The notes beneath the pieces are model-generated. The model did no database searches. It had not been told where the DNA came from and saw nothing but the letters and a program-made list of their open reading frames with translations. Below are positions 34,962 through 44,128 of a stretch of DNA of 64,000 nt, piece after piece. The number at the start of each line of letters is the position of its first letter. Within the stretch, counting starts at the first letter, position 1. The stretch spans positions 62,001 through 126,000 of the forward strand of contig NZ_FNNJ01000008.1 in assembly GCF_900106565.1 (NCBI RefSeq). Reading direction: 5' to 3'. The DNA comes from Lutibacter oricola (GTDB taxonomy: Bacteria; Bacteroidota; Bacteroidia; Flavobacteriales; Flavobacteriaceae). The position numbers and the translations under genes are program-made.

Positions 34962-35711
34962 ATGAAAAGAGTATTTACTATCCTTGCAATTACAGGATTA
35001 ATGTTATTTGGAGCAGCACCTAAGGCAGTAGCACAAGATGCAACCAAAACTGAAAAGGTTGCGGCTGATGCAACAGAAGAAAAAACATTTCACCAAGAAT
35101 TAAAACAACGTTTTATTGAAGGTGGACCTTTCTTTATGGGAATTGTATTAGTAGCCTTAATTTTAGGTTTAGCAATTGCTATTGAAAGAATTATTTATCT
35201 TAACATGGCAACTACAAACACTAAAAAATTAGTAAATAAAGTAGATGATGCTTTAGCTAGTGGTGGTGTAGAAGCTGCAAAAGAAGTTTGTAGAAACACA
35301 AAAGGACCTGTTGCTTCAATCTTTTACCAAGGTTTAGACAGAATGGACGAAGGTGTTGACGCGGCTGAAAAAGCGGTTGTTGGATACGGTGGTGTTCAAA
35401 TGGGATTATTAGAGAAAAACATTTCTTGGTTATCTTTATTTATTGCTTTAGCTCCTATGTTAGGTTTCATGGGTACTGTAATTGGTATGATTGGTGCATT
35501 TGATTCAATTCAACAAGCTGGTGATATTTCTCCAACAGTAGTAGCAGGAGGTATTAAAGTAGCATTATTAACTACAGTATTTGGTTTAATTGTTGCAATT
35601 ATTCTTCAAGTATTTTACAACTACATTATCTCTAAAGTAGATAGTATTGTAAACAACATGGAAGACGCATCAATTTCACTTGTTGACCTTTTGGTTAAAC
35701 ACAAAAAATAA
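34962..35711 (+). CDS. exbB: ExbB/TolQ/MotA-type proton channel protein
   Basis: A 249-residue inner-membrane protein of the ExbB family. An N-terminal cleavable or anchor-like segment (residues about 1-25, ending VAQ) precedes three core helices: FFMGIVLVALILGLAIAIERI, LSLFIALAPMLGFMGTVIGMIGAF (conserved Pro and Gly-rich stretch) and VALLTTVFGLIVAIILQVFYNY. With the ExbD proteins downstream it uses the proton gradient to energise TonB-dependent transport. It heads a four-gene operon. Confidence 0.94.
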   Translation: MKRVFTILAITGLMLFGAAPKAVAQDATKTEKVAADATEEKTFHQELKQRFIEGGPFFMGIVLVALILGLAIAIERIIYLNMATTNTKKLVNKVDDALASGGVEAAKEVCRNTKGPVASIFYQGLDRMDEGVDAAEKAVVGYGGVQMGLLEKNISWLSLFIALAPMLGFMGTVIGMIGAFDSIQQAGDISPTVVAGGIKVALLTTVFGLIVAIILQVFYNYIISKVDSIVNNMEDASISLVDLLVKHKK

Positions 35712-35719
35712 TATAAATT

Positions 35720-36190
35720 ATGAGTAAGAAATTTTCAAAAATATTAACTTTAGTAGCTGGGCTAATAGGGTTGATTGGTTTCTACTTCTTCATAAGAATT
35801 ATGATGGAGGGAGATGAAGCTATCGAAGCTATGCTTGCCGATGATACTATTAAAGATAGCATAGTATCGCCATTTATTACTTTTGCTAAGTTTACATTGA
35901 TTGCAACAGCTTTACTTGCTGTAGTATTTTCAATTGTAAATATGATTAAAAACCCTCAAGGTTTAAAAACTACCTTAATTGGTGTTGCAGCTTTTGGTGT
36001 TATTTTAGCAATTGCTTATATGACTGCTTCTGATGCTGCTGTATTAGATGTTAGTGGTAGAGTATTAGAAAATGGAGAAGCTGGAAGTGTATCAAAATGG
36101 GTAAGTACAGGAATTAACTTTAGCGCCCTTTTAGGTGGTGTTGGATTGTTATTCTTTTTAATCGATTTTGGTAGATCATTTGTAAAATAA
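35720..36190 (+). CDS. Membrane protein of the ExbB-ExbD operon, function unknown
   Basis: A 156-residue protein with four hydrophobic segments at about residues 8-28, 52-72, 84-104 and 130-150, separated by an acidic loop (MEGDEAIEAMLADDTIKDS). I recognise no known domain. It sits 8 bp after exbB and 6 bp before exbD and is clearly co-transcribed with them. The position suggests an accessory subunit of the energy-transducing complex; that is inference only. Confidence 0.8.
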   Translation: MSKKFSKILTLVAGLIGLIGFYFFIRIMMEGDEAIEAMLADDTIKDSIVSPFITFAKFTLIATALLAVVFSIVNMIKNPQGLKTTLIGVAAFGVILAIAYMTASDAAVLDVSGRVLENGEAGSVSKWVSTGINFSALLGGVGLLFFLIDFGRSFVK

Positions 36191-36196
36191 ATTATT

Positions 36197-36817
36197 ATGG
36201 CAAGAAGAGAAAATGGAGAAATAAATGCTGGTTCAATGGCAGACATTGCGTTCTTGCTTTTAATATTTTTCTTAGTAACAACAACAATGGATGTTGATTC
36301 AGGGATTTCTCGTAAATTACCTGAAAAAAGTCAAGAAAAGCCACAAGATGTTATTGTAAAACAAAAAAATGTTTTAGATATCGTTGTTAACCGAAATAAT
36401 TTAATTTTGGTTGAAGGAACTGATTTTGTTGATGTAAAAGATATTAAGAAAATCGCAATGGATTTTATTGATAATGGTGGTGGAATTGGAGCTCCTAAAG
36501 ATGGTAAACCTGGAGAGCCTTGTGATTATTGTCAAGGTGCTAAAGACCCAAATTCATCAGATCATCCAAGTAAAGCAATTATTTCGTTACAAAGTGCTCG
36601 TGGAACAACTTATGGTATGTATGTATCTATTCAAAATGAAGTAGAAAAAGCATATAATGAATTAAGAAGCGAATTAGCGAAAAAGCTTTATGGAACTACT
36701 TATAGTCAATTATTAAAAGATTATAAAGATAATCCAAGCGAGAGTTTAAAAGCGAAAATTGATAATTTAAAGGGTAAATACCCTCAAATTATCTCGGAAC
36801 CTGAACCACTAAAATAA
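36197..36817 (+). CDS. exbD: ExbD/TolR family biopolymer transport protein (first copy)
   Basis: A 206-residue ExbD-type protein. A short cytosolic N terminus (ARRENGEINAGSMADIAFLLLIFFLV) leads into the single transmembrane helix carrying the conserved Asp (about residue 15) needed for proton use. The periplasmic part is longer than in classical ExbD (about 140). It contains an insert with a CxxC motif (GEPCDYCQGAKD, about residues 109-120) and a helical extension up to the C terminus. It is paired with a second ExbD downstream. Confidence 0.92.
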   Translation: MARRENGEINAGSMADIAFLLLIFFLVTTTMDVDSGISRKLPEKSQEKPQDVIVKQKNVLDIVVNRNNLILVEGTDFVDVKDIKKIAMDFIDNGGGIGAPKDGKPGEPCDYCQGAKDPNSSDHPSKAIISLQSARGTTYGMYVSIQNEVEKAYNELRSELAKKLYGTTYSQLLKDYKDNPSESLKAKIDNLKGKYPQIISEPEPLK

Positions 36818-36829
36818 GAATATCAGATT

Positions 36830-37300
36830 ATGAGTAAATTTAAAAAGAAGAAAAAAGGCTTACCTGCAATTTCTACTGCATCATTACCTGATATTGTATT
36901 TATGTTGTTATTCTTTTTTATGGTATCTACAACAATGCGTGAGACTGACTTATTAATTAAGAAGCCAGCTTTACCAGTTGCAAGTGAAGTAAAAAAATTA
37001 GAACATAAAAGTTTGGTAAGTACTATTTATGTAGGTAAATCTAAAGATGGTAAAATATCTGGAGATAAAATACAGGTAAACGATAAAATTATCGATGTTA
37101 AAGATGTTCCTAACTTTATTTTTGCTGAAAGAGCTTTACGTAAAGAAGAAGAAGTTAAATTTATGACTACTTCTATTAAAGCTGATAAAGAAGCAAATGT
37201 TGGAACAATACTAGATATTAAAGAACAATTAAGAGATATTAATGCTCTTAAAGTTAGTTTCTCTACGTCAAAAGGAAATGACATAAGCGGAAACTTTTAA
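36830..37300 (+). CDS. exbD: ExbD/TolR family biopolymer transport protein (second copy)
   Basis: A 156-residue ExbD paralogue. A basic N terminus (SKFKKKKKGLPAISTASLPDIVFMLLFFFMV) provides the conserved membrane Asp at about residue 21 and one helix. The periplasmic domain ends with a strand-helix segment typical of the family (IKEQLRDINALKVSFST). Tandem unequal exbD genes are usual in Bacteroidota and probably form a heterodimer within the ExbB pentamer. The operon ends at a strong terminator 27 bp downstream. Confidence 0.93.
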   Translation: MSKFKKKKKGLPAISTASLPDIVFMLLFFFMVSTTMRETDLLIKKPALPVASEVKKLEHKSLVSTIYVGKSKDGKISGDKIQVNDKIIDVKDVPNFIFAERALRKEEEVKFMTTSIKADKEANVGTILDIKEQLRDINALKVSFSTSKGNDISGNF

Positions 37301-37326
37301 TAAAGTTTTTTAAATCTTTAAATATT

Positions 37327-37360
37327 AAAAAAGGCAATCATATAATTGATTGCCTTTTTT
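37327..37360 (+). terminator. Intrinsic terminator of the ExbB/ExbD operon
   Basis: A 14-bp perfect stem, AAAAAAGGCAATCA with TGATTGCCTTTTTT, around loop TATAAT. Confidence 0.93.
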
Positions 37361-37385
37361 GTGCTTTATATATTATATTTGTTTT

Positions 37386-38063
37386 ATGGTTAAAAAGCTT
37401 TTTTTCATTATTTCAATATTGTTTGTTTGTAATAATTTGTATTCACAGCAAGTAAAAGATAGTATTGATACAAAGTATTTGGAAGATCAAATATATGTTT
37501 CGTTTACTTATAACTTGTTATTTAACAAGCCAAAAAATATAGAGCAGAATGGTTTTTCTGGTGGCTTTTCAATTGGTTTTATTAAGGATATACCTTTAAA
37601 TGAAAAGCGTAATTTTGGTTTAGGTATTGGATTAGGGTATAGTTATAACGCCTATATTCAGGATTTGCAAATAGTAAACAACAATAATACATATACCTTT
37701 TCTAAAGCTGAAAATATTAAAACTAATAGACTTAGTACATTTGCTATAGAAATGCCAATAGAGTTCCGCTTTAGAAACTCTACACCTACTAAATACAAGT
37801 TTTGGCGCGTTTATGCAGGAGCTAAAATAGCGTATTTATACTCTTCAAGATATAAGTATAGTGGACAAAATGAGGCATATACCATTAAAAAAGGAAAATA
37901 TTTAAATGATTTAGAATATGGTGCCATGCTAAATGTTGGTTATGACGCTTGGAATTTATACGTATACTACGCGTTAAACTCGCTTTTTAAAGATTCGTAT
38001 ATAGAGAGTGAGGAAATAGAAATGAATGCATTTAATGTAGGTTTGAAGCTTTACATTATGTAG
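37386..38063 (+). CDS. Outer-membrane beta-barrel protein (porin-like)
   Basis: Using ATG 37386 the protein has 225 residues with a Sec signal peptide (KKLFFIISILFVCNNLYSQ). A longer frame from 37350 would start within the preceding terminator and is rejected. The mature part is strand-rich (GGFSIGFIKDIPL, FGLGIGLGYSYNAYIQ, FAIEMPIEFRF, FWRVYAGAKIAYLYSS, GAMLNVGYDAWNLYVYYALN) and ends FNVGLKLYIM. It resembles PorT/outer-membrane-beta-barrel domain proteins. A promoter-like TATATTTG at 37374-37381 lies almost at the ATG, so the message would have little or no leader. The function is unknown. Its end overlaps the convergent gene. Confidence 0.8.
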   Translation: MVKKLFFIISILFVCNNLYSQQVKDSIDTKYLEDQIYVSFTYNLLFNKPKNIEQNGFSGGFSIGFIKDIPLNEKRNFGLGIGLGYSYNAYIQDLQIVNNNNTYTFSKAENIKTNRLSTFAIEMPIEFRFRNSTPTKYKFWRVYAGAKIAYLYSSRYKYSGQNEAYTIKKGKYLNDLEYGAMLNVGYDAWNLYVYYALNSLFKDSYIESEEIEMNAFNVGLKLYIM

Positions 38064-38659
38064 TAAATACCAAATACAATTGCTTGCGAAATAAAACCTA
38101 GAAAATAGCCAATAGTTACTTCTTTAACAGTATGCGCTTTAAGAGTTAATCTAGAAGATATTATAAATCCACTTAGTATAAATAATACAATAAAAATTAA
38201 TATTAGGTTAATTTTAAAGCTGTAACTGAAATACATTAAAAAACCAATTAAACCACTTATACCTATACTATGTAGGCTTGATTTTATTTCTATATGAAGT
38301 AGAATATACGTTAAAGCTATTGCTAATCCATATCCAAAATAAAAAAGTGCTAATAAGTCAACAACAGTTGTTTTAAATAGCCAATTACCAATTATTGCAC
38401 AAATACCAAAAAACAACGTAGTAGGAAACTTGCGTTCTTCTATTGTTGCAATTTGAAAATTTGTGATCATTTTGAGTGATTTTAGCATAAAAAGTAAAAC
38501 TATTGGAAACACATATGAACCAATAAAAATAACAGTGAGAATTGTGTGTTCTTGAACTTTAAATATATGCTTAGGTATAAAAAGAAAATATATTAAAGCA
38601 CCAATAATTGGAAAATTTATTGGATGAAAGAAATATGAAATAAACTTTGAAAATTTCAT
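38051..38659 (-). CDS. Membrane protein with PAP2-like motifs
   Basis: A 202-residue integral membrane protein with about six helices. Three short segments line up with the PAP2 phosphatase signature. EERKFPTTLFF stands in for KxxxxxxRP, SSLHSIGISG stands in for PSGH, and SRLTLKAHTVKE matches SRx5Hx3D with Glu for Asp. In true PAP2 enzymes these hydrolyse lipid phosphates; here some residues differ, so the activity is uncertain. It starts 1 bp after the rpoN stop, so the two are co-transcribed. Confidence 0.7.
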   Translation of the reverse strand: MKFSKFISYFFHPINFPIIGALIYFLFIPKHIFKVQEHTILTVIFIGSYVFPIVLLFMLKSLKMITNFQIATIEERKFPTTLFFGICAIIGNWLFKTTVVDLLALFYFGYGLAIALTYILLHIEIKSSLHSIGISGLIGFLMYFSYSFKINLILIFIVLFILSGFIISSRLTLKAHTVKEVTIGYFLGFISQAIVFGIYYIM

Positions 38660-38660
38660 A

Positions 38661-40118
38661 CTAAATCTCTTTACGTAATCTCGCTACAGGTATATCTAAT
38701 TGTTCTCTGTATTTTGCAACTGTTCTTCGAGCAATAGGATACCCTTTTTCCTTTAATAAGTTAGATAATTTATCATCGGTTAAAGGTTTTCTTTTGTTTT
38801 CTTCTTTAATAACAGTTTTTAATATATTTTTTATTTCTCTAGTTGAAACATCCTCTCCTTGTTCATTTTTCATCGATTCAGAGAAGAATTCCTTAATTAA
38901 TTTAGTTCCGTAAGGTGTTGTTACATATTTACTGTTAGCAACCCTAGAAACTGTTGAAACATCCATATCAATAACATCTGCAATGTCTTTTAATATCATT
39001 GGTTTCAATTTACGTTCGTCACCAGTTAAAAAGTACTCTTTTTGATGATGCATTATGGCATTCATATTTAAAAGAAGTGTTTGTTGACGTTGTTTAATAG
39101 CGTCAATAAACCACTTTGCAGCATCTAGTTTTTGTTTAATAAACATAACTGCATCTTTTTGAGACTTCGATTTTTCCTTAGAGTCTTTATACCCTAAAAG
39201 CATATCGTTATAATCTTTAGAAACATGAAGCTCTGGAGCGTTTCTAGAATTTAGAGTCAGCTCTAATTCCCCTTCAACAATACGTATAGTAAAATCTGGA
39301 ACAATTTGTTCTGCAATTTTATTGTTACCAACGTAAGATCCACCAGGTTTAGGATTTAATTTTTCAACTTGTTTAATTGCATCCTTTAACTCTTCTTCCG
39401 TAATATGGAATTTTTGTAATAGTTTTTTGTAATGCTTTTTAACAAAATGTTCAAACGAAGTTTCTAAAATATCGATTGCAAGATTTCTGCTAGGCTTTTC
39501 TTTTTTACGTTTTAATTGAATTAGTAAACATTCTTTTAAATCTCTAGCAGCAACACCAGCAGGATCTAATTGTTGTACTATTTTTAACAATCGTTTTAAT
39601 TCCTCTTCAGTAGTAAAAACATTTTGTGTAAATGCTAAATCGTCTAAAATATCTAGTAAATCTCTTCTAATGTAACCACTTTCATCAATGCTACCAACTA
39701 AAAAATCTGTTATAATTTCTTCGTCTTCAGTTAACCTGTAGGTGTGCATTTGGTTTTTTAAGTACTGTGTAAATGAAGTACCAGATGCATATGGTACTTG
39801 CTTGTCATCATCATCTACCGAGTAATTATTACTTTGTGTTTTGTAATTAGGTATTTCATCGTCACTTAAATATTCATCAATATTAATATCTTCTGCATTT
39901 ATAGAATCATTTCCATCATCATAAGCGTCATCATCTAATTGATTGTTCGCTATTTCTTCAACCTTCTCTTTACCGCTATCTAAAGCAGGATTTTCCTCTA
40001 ATTCTTGTTTTAAACGTTGTTCAAATGCTTGTGTAGGCAATTGAATCAATTTCATTAATTGAATTTGTTGAGGAGATAATTTTTGAAGTAATTTATATTG
40101 TAAACTTTGTTTAAGCAT
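38661..40118 (-). CDS. rpoN: RNA polymerase sigma-54 factor
   Basis: A 485-residue sigma factor. The N-terminal activator-interacting region is QSLQYKLLQKLSPQQIQLMKLIQLPTQAFEQRLKQELEENPAL. A very acidic linker follows (about 50-105), then the core-binding domain. The DNA-binding region includes DMDVSTVSRVANSKYVTTPYG and the RpoN box ARRTVAKYRE near residue 470. It needs AAA+ activators to open promoters of the -24/-12 type. Length is typical. The next gene on the strand is a PAP2-like membrane protein. Confidence 0.96.
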   Translation of the reverse strand: MLKQSLQYKLLQKLSPQQIQLMKLIQLPTQAFEQRLKQELEENPALDSGKEKVEEIANNQLDDDAYDDGNDSINAEDINIDEYLSDDEIPNYKTQSNNYSVDDDDKQVPYASGTSFTQYLKNQMHTYRLTEDEEIITDFLVGSIDESGYIRRDLLDILDDLAFTQNVFTTEEELKRLLKIVQQLDPAGVAARDLKECLLIQLKRKKEKPSRNLAIDILETSFEHFVKKHYKKLLQKFHITEEELKDAIKQVEKLNPKPGGSYVGNNKIAEQIVPDFTIRIVEGELELTLNSRNAPELHVSKDYNDMLLGYKDSKEKSKSQKDAVMFIKQKLDAAKWFIDAIKQRQQTLLLNMNAIMHHQKEYFLTGDERKLKPMILKDIADVIDMDVSTVSRVANSKYVTTPYGTKLIKEFFSESMKNEQGEDVSTREIKNILKTVIKEENKRKPLTDDKLSNLLKEKGYPIARRTVAKYREQLDIPVARLRKEI

Positions 40119-40151
40119 AGATTTTTTTAAGTTATACCGAGGTAAAAATAC

Positions 40152-40186
40152 AAAAAAACATATTACGGTAAATAATATGTTTTTTT
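40152..40186 (-). terminator. Intrinsic terminator after asnS
   Basis: A 14-bp stem, AAAAAAACATATTA with TAATATGTTTTTTT, around a 7-nt loop. On the minus strand it ends in a T run, just after the asnS stop. Confidence 0.88.
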
Positions 40187-40190
40187 AGTT

Positions 40191-41624
40191 TTAGAACTCT
40201 GCGTTTTGTGGCGTTCGTGGATAAGGAATAACATCTCTAATATTACCCATTCCTGTAGAGAATTGAACTAAACGTTCAAAACCTAACCCAAAACCACTAT
40301 GCTCTGCAGTTCCAAATTTACGTGTATCTATATACCACCAAAGTTCTTTTTCGTCGATATTTAAATCTGAAATTTTTTGTTTTAATACATCTAAACGCTC
40401 TTCACGTTGGCTTCCACCAACAATTTCTCCAATACCAGGAAATAGAACATCCATTGCACGTACTGTTTTTCCATCATCATTTAAACGCATGTAAAACGCT
40501 TTAATATTTGCAGGATAATCAAATAAAATTACAGGACATTTAAAGTGTTTTTCAACTAAAAAACGTTCGTGCTCACTTTGTAAATCTGCTCCCCATTCGT
40601 TAATTGGAAATTGGAATTTTTTCTTTTTGTTTGGTTTGCAATTTCTTAAAATATCAATTGCTTCCGTATAGCTTACACGTTTAAAATTGTTTTCAGCAAC
40701 AAAGTTTAAACGTTCCAGCAAAGTCATTTCACTACGTTGGTTAGCTGGTTTTGTTTTTTCTTCTTGCGTTAATCTATTATCTAAAAACGCAATATCATCT
40801 TTACAATGTTGTAAAACGTATGTAATTACAGATTTTATAAAATCTTCAGCAAGATCCATATTGTCATCTAGATTGTTGAAAGCAACTTCAGGTTCAATCA
40901 TCCAAAATTCAGATAAATGGCGTGTTGTATTTGAGTTTTCAGCTCTAAATGTTGGGCCAAAAGTATATACTTTACCCAATGCCATTGCATAAGTTTCAGC
41001 TTCTAATTGGCCAGAAACAGTAAGGTTAGTTTCTTTTCCGAAGAAATCTTTTTTATAATCTACATTTCCATCTTCATCTTTAGGAACATTATCTAAACCT
41101 AAAGTTGAAACTTGAAACATTTCTCCTGCACCTTCAGCATCTGAACCAGTAATAATAGGTGCGTGGAAATTATAGAATCCGTTCTCTGTAAAATATTTAT
41201 GCACAGCAAATGAAAGAGCCGATCTAACACGCATTACAGCACTAAACGTATTAGTTCTTACACGTAAGTGAGCGTTTTCTCTTAAAAACTCGAAACTGTG
41301 TTTTTTTGGTTGAATAGGGTATTCATCTGGATTAGATTCTCCAAGAATTTCTAATTCAGCAACTTTAATTTCAACAGTTTGCCCTTTACCTTGGCTTTCA
41401 ATTAAAGTTCCTTTTATTGATACTGCTGCTCCAGTAGTAATTTTTTTTAAAATATCTTCAGAAGTATTCTCGAAATCAACAACACATTGTATGTTGTTAA
41501 TTGTTGAACCATCGTTTAAAGCTATAAATCTATTGGCTCTAAAAGTTCTAACCCAACCTTTAATTTCAACTTCTTGTAAAAACTTATCTGAACTTAAAAG
41601 TTCTGCAACATTGCTTGTAATCAT
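40191..41624 (-). CDS. asnS: Asparaginyl-tRNA synthetase
   Basis: A 477-residue class IIb synthetase. The N-terminal OB-fold anticodon-binding domain contains [27 protein letters not shown]. Catalytic motif 2 is [25 protein letters not shown] and motif 3 is [10 protein letters not shown] near the C terminus. It charges tRNA-Asn directly with asparagine. The length fits the bacterial enzyme. A promoter lies just upstream and a terminator just downstream, so it is monocistronic. Confidence 0.97.
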   Translation of the reverse strand: MITSNVAELLSSDKFLQEVEIKGWVRTFRANRFIALNDGSTINNIQCVVDFENTSEDILKKITTGAAVSIKGTLIESQGKGQTVEIKVAELEILGESNPDEYPIQPKKHSFEFLRENAHLRVRTNTFSAVMRVRSALSFAVHKYFTENGFYNFHAPIITGSDAEGAGEMFQVSTLGLDNVPKDEDGNVDYKKDFFGKETNLTVSGQLEAETYAMALGKVYTFGPTFRAENSNTTRHLSEFWMIEPEVAFNNLDDNMDLAEDFIKSVITYVLQHCKDDIAFLDNRLTQEEKTKPANQRSEMTLLERLNFVAENNFKRVSYTEAIDILRNCKPNKKKKFQFPINEWGADLQSEHERFLVEKHFKCPVILFDYPANIKAFYMRLNDDGKTVRAMDVLFPGIGEIVGGSQREERLDVLKQKISDLNIDEKELWWYIDTRKFGTAEHSGFGLGFERLVQFSTGMGNIRDVIPYPRTPQNAEF

Positions 41625-41644
41625 CTTTTAAATTTTTAGGTTTA

Positions 41645-41652
41645 CAAAGATA
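41645..41652 (-). promoter_or_regulatory. Predicted promoter -7 element for asnS
   Basis: On the minus strand it reads TATCTTTG, an exact TAnnTTTG match, 20 bp upstream of the ATG. Confidence 0.5.
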
Positions 41653-41707
41653 CAATTACAAATGAAAGTTAGAAACTTTGAAAGTTAAACTTTAAGCATT
41701 GTTGTGG

Positions 41708-44074
41708 TTATTTTTCATCTTCTGGAGGTAAAATATCTAAAGTTGGTTCTTTAAATATTTTTTTGTTAGCAATACTTTTTTCTAATGAAAGTAATAATGA
41801 AGGTAAAAGTATAAGATTCGATATCATTGCAAATAGAAGAGTTATAGAAACTAAACCACCTAATGCAATAGTTCCACCAAAACTAGAAACTGTAAATACT
41901 AAAAATCCAAAAAATAAAACTATTGAAGTATAAAACATACTTACACCAGTTTCGCGAAGGGCTCCGTAAACAGATTCTTTTATACGCCAATTATTTGCTT
42001 TTAGTTCTTGTCGATATTTTGCTAAAAAGTGAATTGTATCATCTACCGAAATTCCAAAGGCAATACTAAACACCAAAATTGTAGATGGTTTTATTGGTAC
42101 GCCTAAATAACCCATTAAGCCAGCTGTAATTAGTAAAGGAAATATATTTGGCAGTAATGATATTAATATCATTCTAAACGACCTAAACATAAATGCCATA
42201 AAAATTGCAATTAATAGTACGGCTAACGAAAGTGAAATAACTAGGTTATTAATTAAAAAATGTGTTCCTTTTAAGAAAACTAACGCTTTTCCGGTCATTG
42301 ATACGGTGTAATTTTCTTTTGGAAATTCTTTGTCTATTTTTTGTTGAATTCTATCTTCAATTATAGCCATTTTATCTGTACCAATATCTTTCATAAAAGT
42401 GGTCATTCTAGCAAATCTACCTGTAGAATCTACATAACTCTCTAGCATGTTAGAATTTTCGGTAGAGTTTTTTGCGTAAGAAAGAATCCAGTTTTTTTCT
42501 TGATTATTTGGTAATTGATAATATTTTGGTTTTCCGCTATAAAAGGCTTGCTTAGAGTATTTAACTATGTTTAAGGCAGAAATAGATTTGGAAAGTTGAG
42601 GGATTTCGTTAATTGTTTCATCTAACTTTTCCATTTTTTTCAAAGTAGAAAGTTTCATAACACCTTTTTCTTTCTTGGTGTCAATTAAAATTTCTAGAGG
42701 CATAATACCTCCAAATTCCTCTTCAAAAAATACAATATCTTTAAAAAACTCTTTGCCTTTTGGCATATCTTCAATTAAGCTACCAGAAACTTTTATCATG
42801 TAAACACCAATTATACTTACAATAATTATTGAAGTTGTAGCAATATAAACAGCTATTCTATGATGTCTAACAATAGATTCCATCCAGTTTACAATAGCAT
42901 CAATCCACTTACGTTCTAAATGTTTTAAATGCTTTTCTTTTGGCAATGGTAAAAAGCTATACATTATTGGTATAATTAATAATGCTAATACAAATATTGC
43001 CAAAATATTTATAGATGCAATTGTACCAAACTCACGAAGTAACTGACTTTTTGTAAAAATAAATGTTGCAAAACCAGAAGCCGTAGTAACATTTGTCATT
43101 AACGTAGCGTTACCAATTTTTGAAATTACGCGTTGTAATGATTTTGCTTGGTTACCGTGTTTTTTAACTTCTTGTTGGTATTTGTTAATTAAAAATATAG
43201 CATTAGGCACTCCAATAACAATAATTAATGGCGGTATTAATGCCATTAAAACTGTGATTTCATATTGAAATAAACCAATAAAACCAAAAGCCCAAATTAC
43301 TCCAATACTTACTACAAGTAGTGTAATAAAAGTAGCTCTAAAAGAACGGAAGAAGAAAAAGAAAATAAGTGCTGTAACTGCTAGAGCTAAACCAACAAAC
43401 ATTCCAATTTCATCAATAATGTTTTGAGCATTCATGGTGCGTATATATGGCATACCTGATACTCGTATATTTACATTATAATCACTTTCAAATTTTTCTA
43501 TAGTAGGATTTAAAGAGTCAAAAACAAAATCTTTTCGTGCAGCTGTGTTTACTATGTCTTTACGCATATAAACAACGGTTCTAATTGTACCAGTTTCTTT
43601 ATTGTATAAAATGTTGTCGAAAAATGGAAGATTATCAAACAATTCATGTTTAATATTTTGAACTTCTTTATTTGTAGTTGGATTTTTGCTGTATAAAGGT
43701 TCTACATCAAATTTCTTTTTAGTAGTGTTTTTCTTTAATTTTTTAATATCACCAATTGCTATGGTAAAATCTACTTCACTAAAACTGTCTAACTTTTTAG
43801 ATAAATTATTCCAGGCATTAAATTTATCTACATCAAAAATTGTTGAATCTTGAACTGCTAGAATTACTAAATTTCCTTCTTCGCCAAATTGTTCTAGAAA
43901 CTTGTTGTATTCTACATTTACTTCATGATTTTCGGGTAAAAGATTGGCTTCAGTATATGAAAAACGCATGTTTTCCATTTGCTGAGATAAATAATAAGTA
44001 AAGGCTGCTATTATAATAAGAATAATATATCTGCCTTTTAAAATAATTCTAGATACTGACGTCCAAAAATCCAT
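41708..44074 (-). CDS. MMPL/RND family exporter (hopanoid/lipid-transporter-like)
   Basis: A 788-residue membrane transporter with two MMPL repeats, each with a large periplasmic loop and five or six helices. The second repeat carries FSIAFGISVDDTIHFLAKYRQEL, with the membrane Asp pair typical of this branch, and a related but weaker GVPNAIFLINKYQQEV lies in the first. The size is that of HpnN/Patched-like lipid exporters rather than drug-type RND permeases, and there is no linked adaptor or TolC gene. It is 54 bp downstream of the DUF5686 outer-membrane gene on the same strand. Substrate unknown; hydrophobic lipids are plausible by family. Confidence 0.9.
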   Translation of the reverse strand: MDFWTSVSRIILKGRYIILIIIAAFTYYLSQQMENMRFSYTEANLLPENHEVNVEYNKFLEQFGEEGNLVILAVQDSTIFDVDKFNAWNNLSKKLDSFSEVDFTIAIGDIKKLKKNTTKKKFDVEPLYSKNPTTNKEVQNIKHELFDNLPFFDNILYNKETGTIRTVVYMRKDIVNTAARKDFVFDSLNPTIEKFESDYNVNIRVSGMPYIRTMNAQNIIDEIGMFVGLALAVTALIFFFFFRSFRATFITLLVVSIGVIWAFGFIGLFQYEITVLMALIPPLIIVIGVPNAIFLINKYQQEVKKHGNQAKSLQRVISKIGNATLMTNVTTASGFATFIFTKSQLLREFGTIASINILAIFVLALLIIPIMYSFLPLPKEKHLKHLERKWIDAIVNWMESIVRHHRIAVYIATTSIIIVSIIGVYMIKVSGSLIEDMPKGKEFFKDIVFFEEEFGGIMPLEILIDTKKEKGVMKLSTLKKMEKLDETINEIPQLSKSISALNIVKYSKQAFYSGKPKYYQLPNNQEKNWILSYAKNSTENSNMLESYVDSTGRFARMTTFMKDIGTDKMAIIEDRIQQKIDKEFPKENYTVSMTGKALVFLKGTHFLINNLVISLSLAVLLIAIFMAFMFRSFRMILISLLPNIFPLLITAGLMGYLGVPIKPSTILVFSIAFGISVDDTIHFLAKYRQELKANNWRIKESVYGALRETGVSMFYTSIVLFFGFLVFTVSSFGGTIALGGLVSITLLFAMISNLILLPSLLLSLEKSIANKKIFKEPTLDILPPEDEK

Positions 44075-44128
44075 TCAAAAAATTTTTGCAAAGTTAGTAA
44101 AATAGTTGAGCTTTAGATGCTTTGTTGT

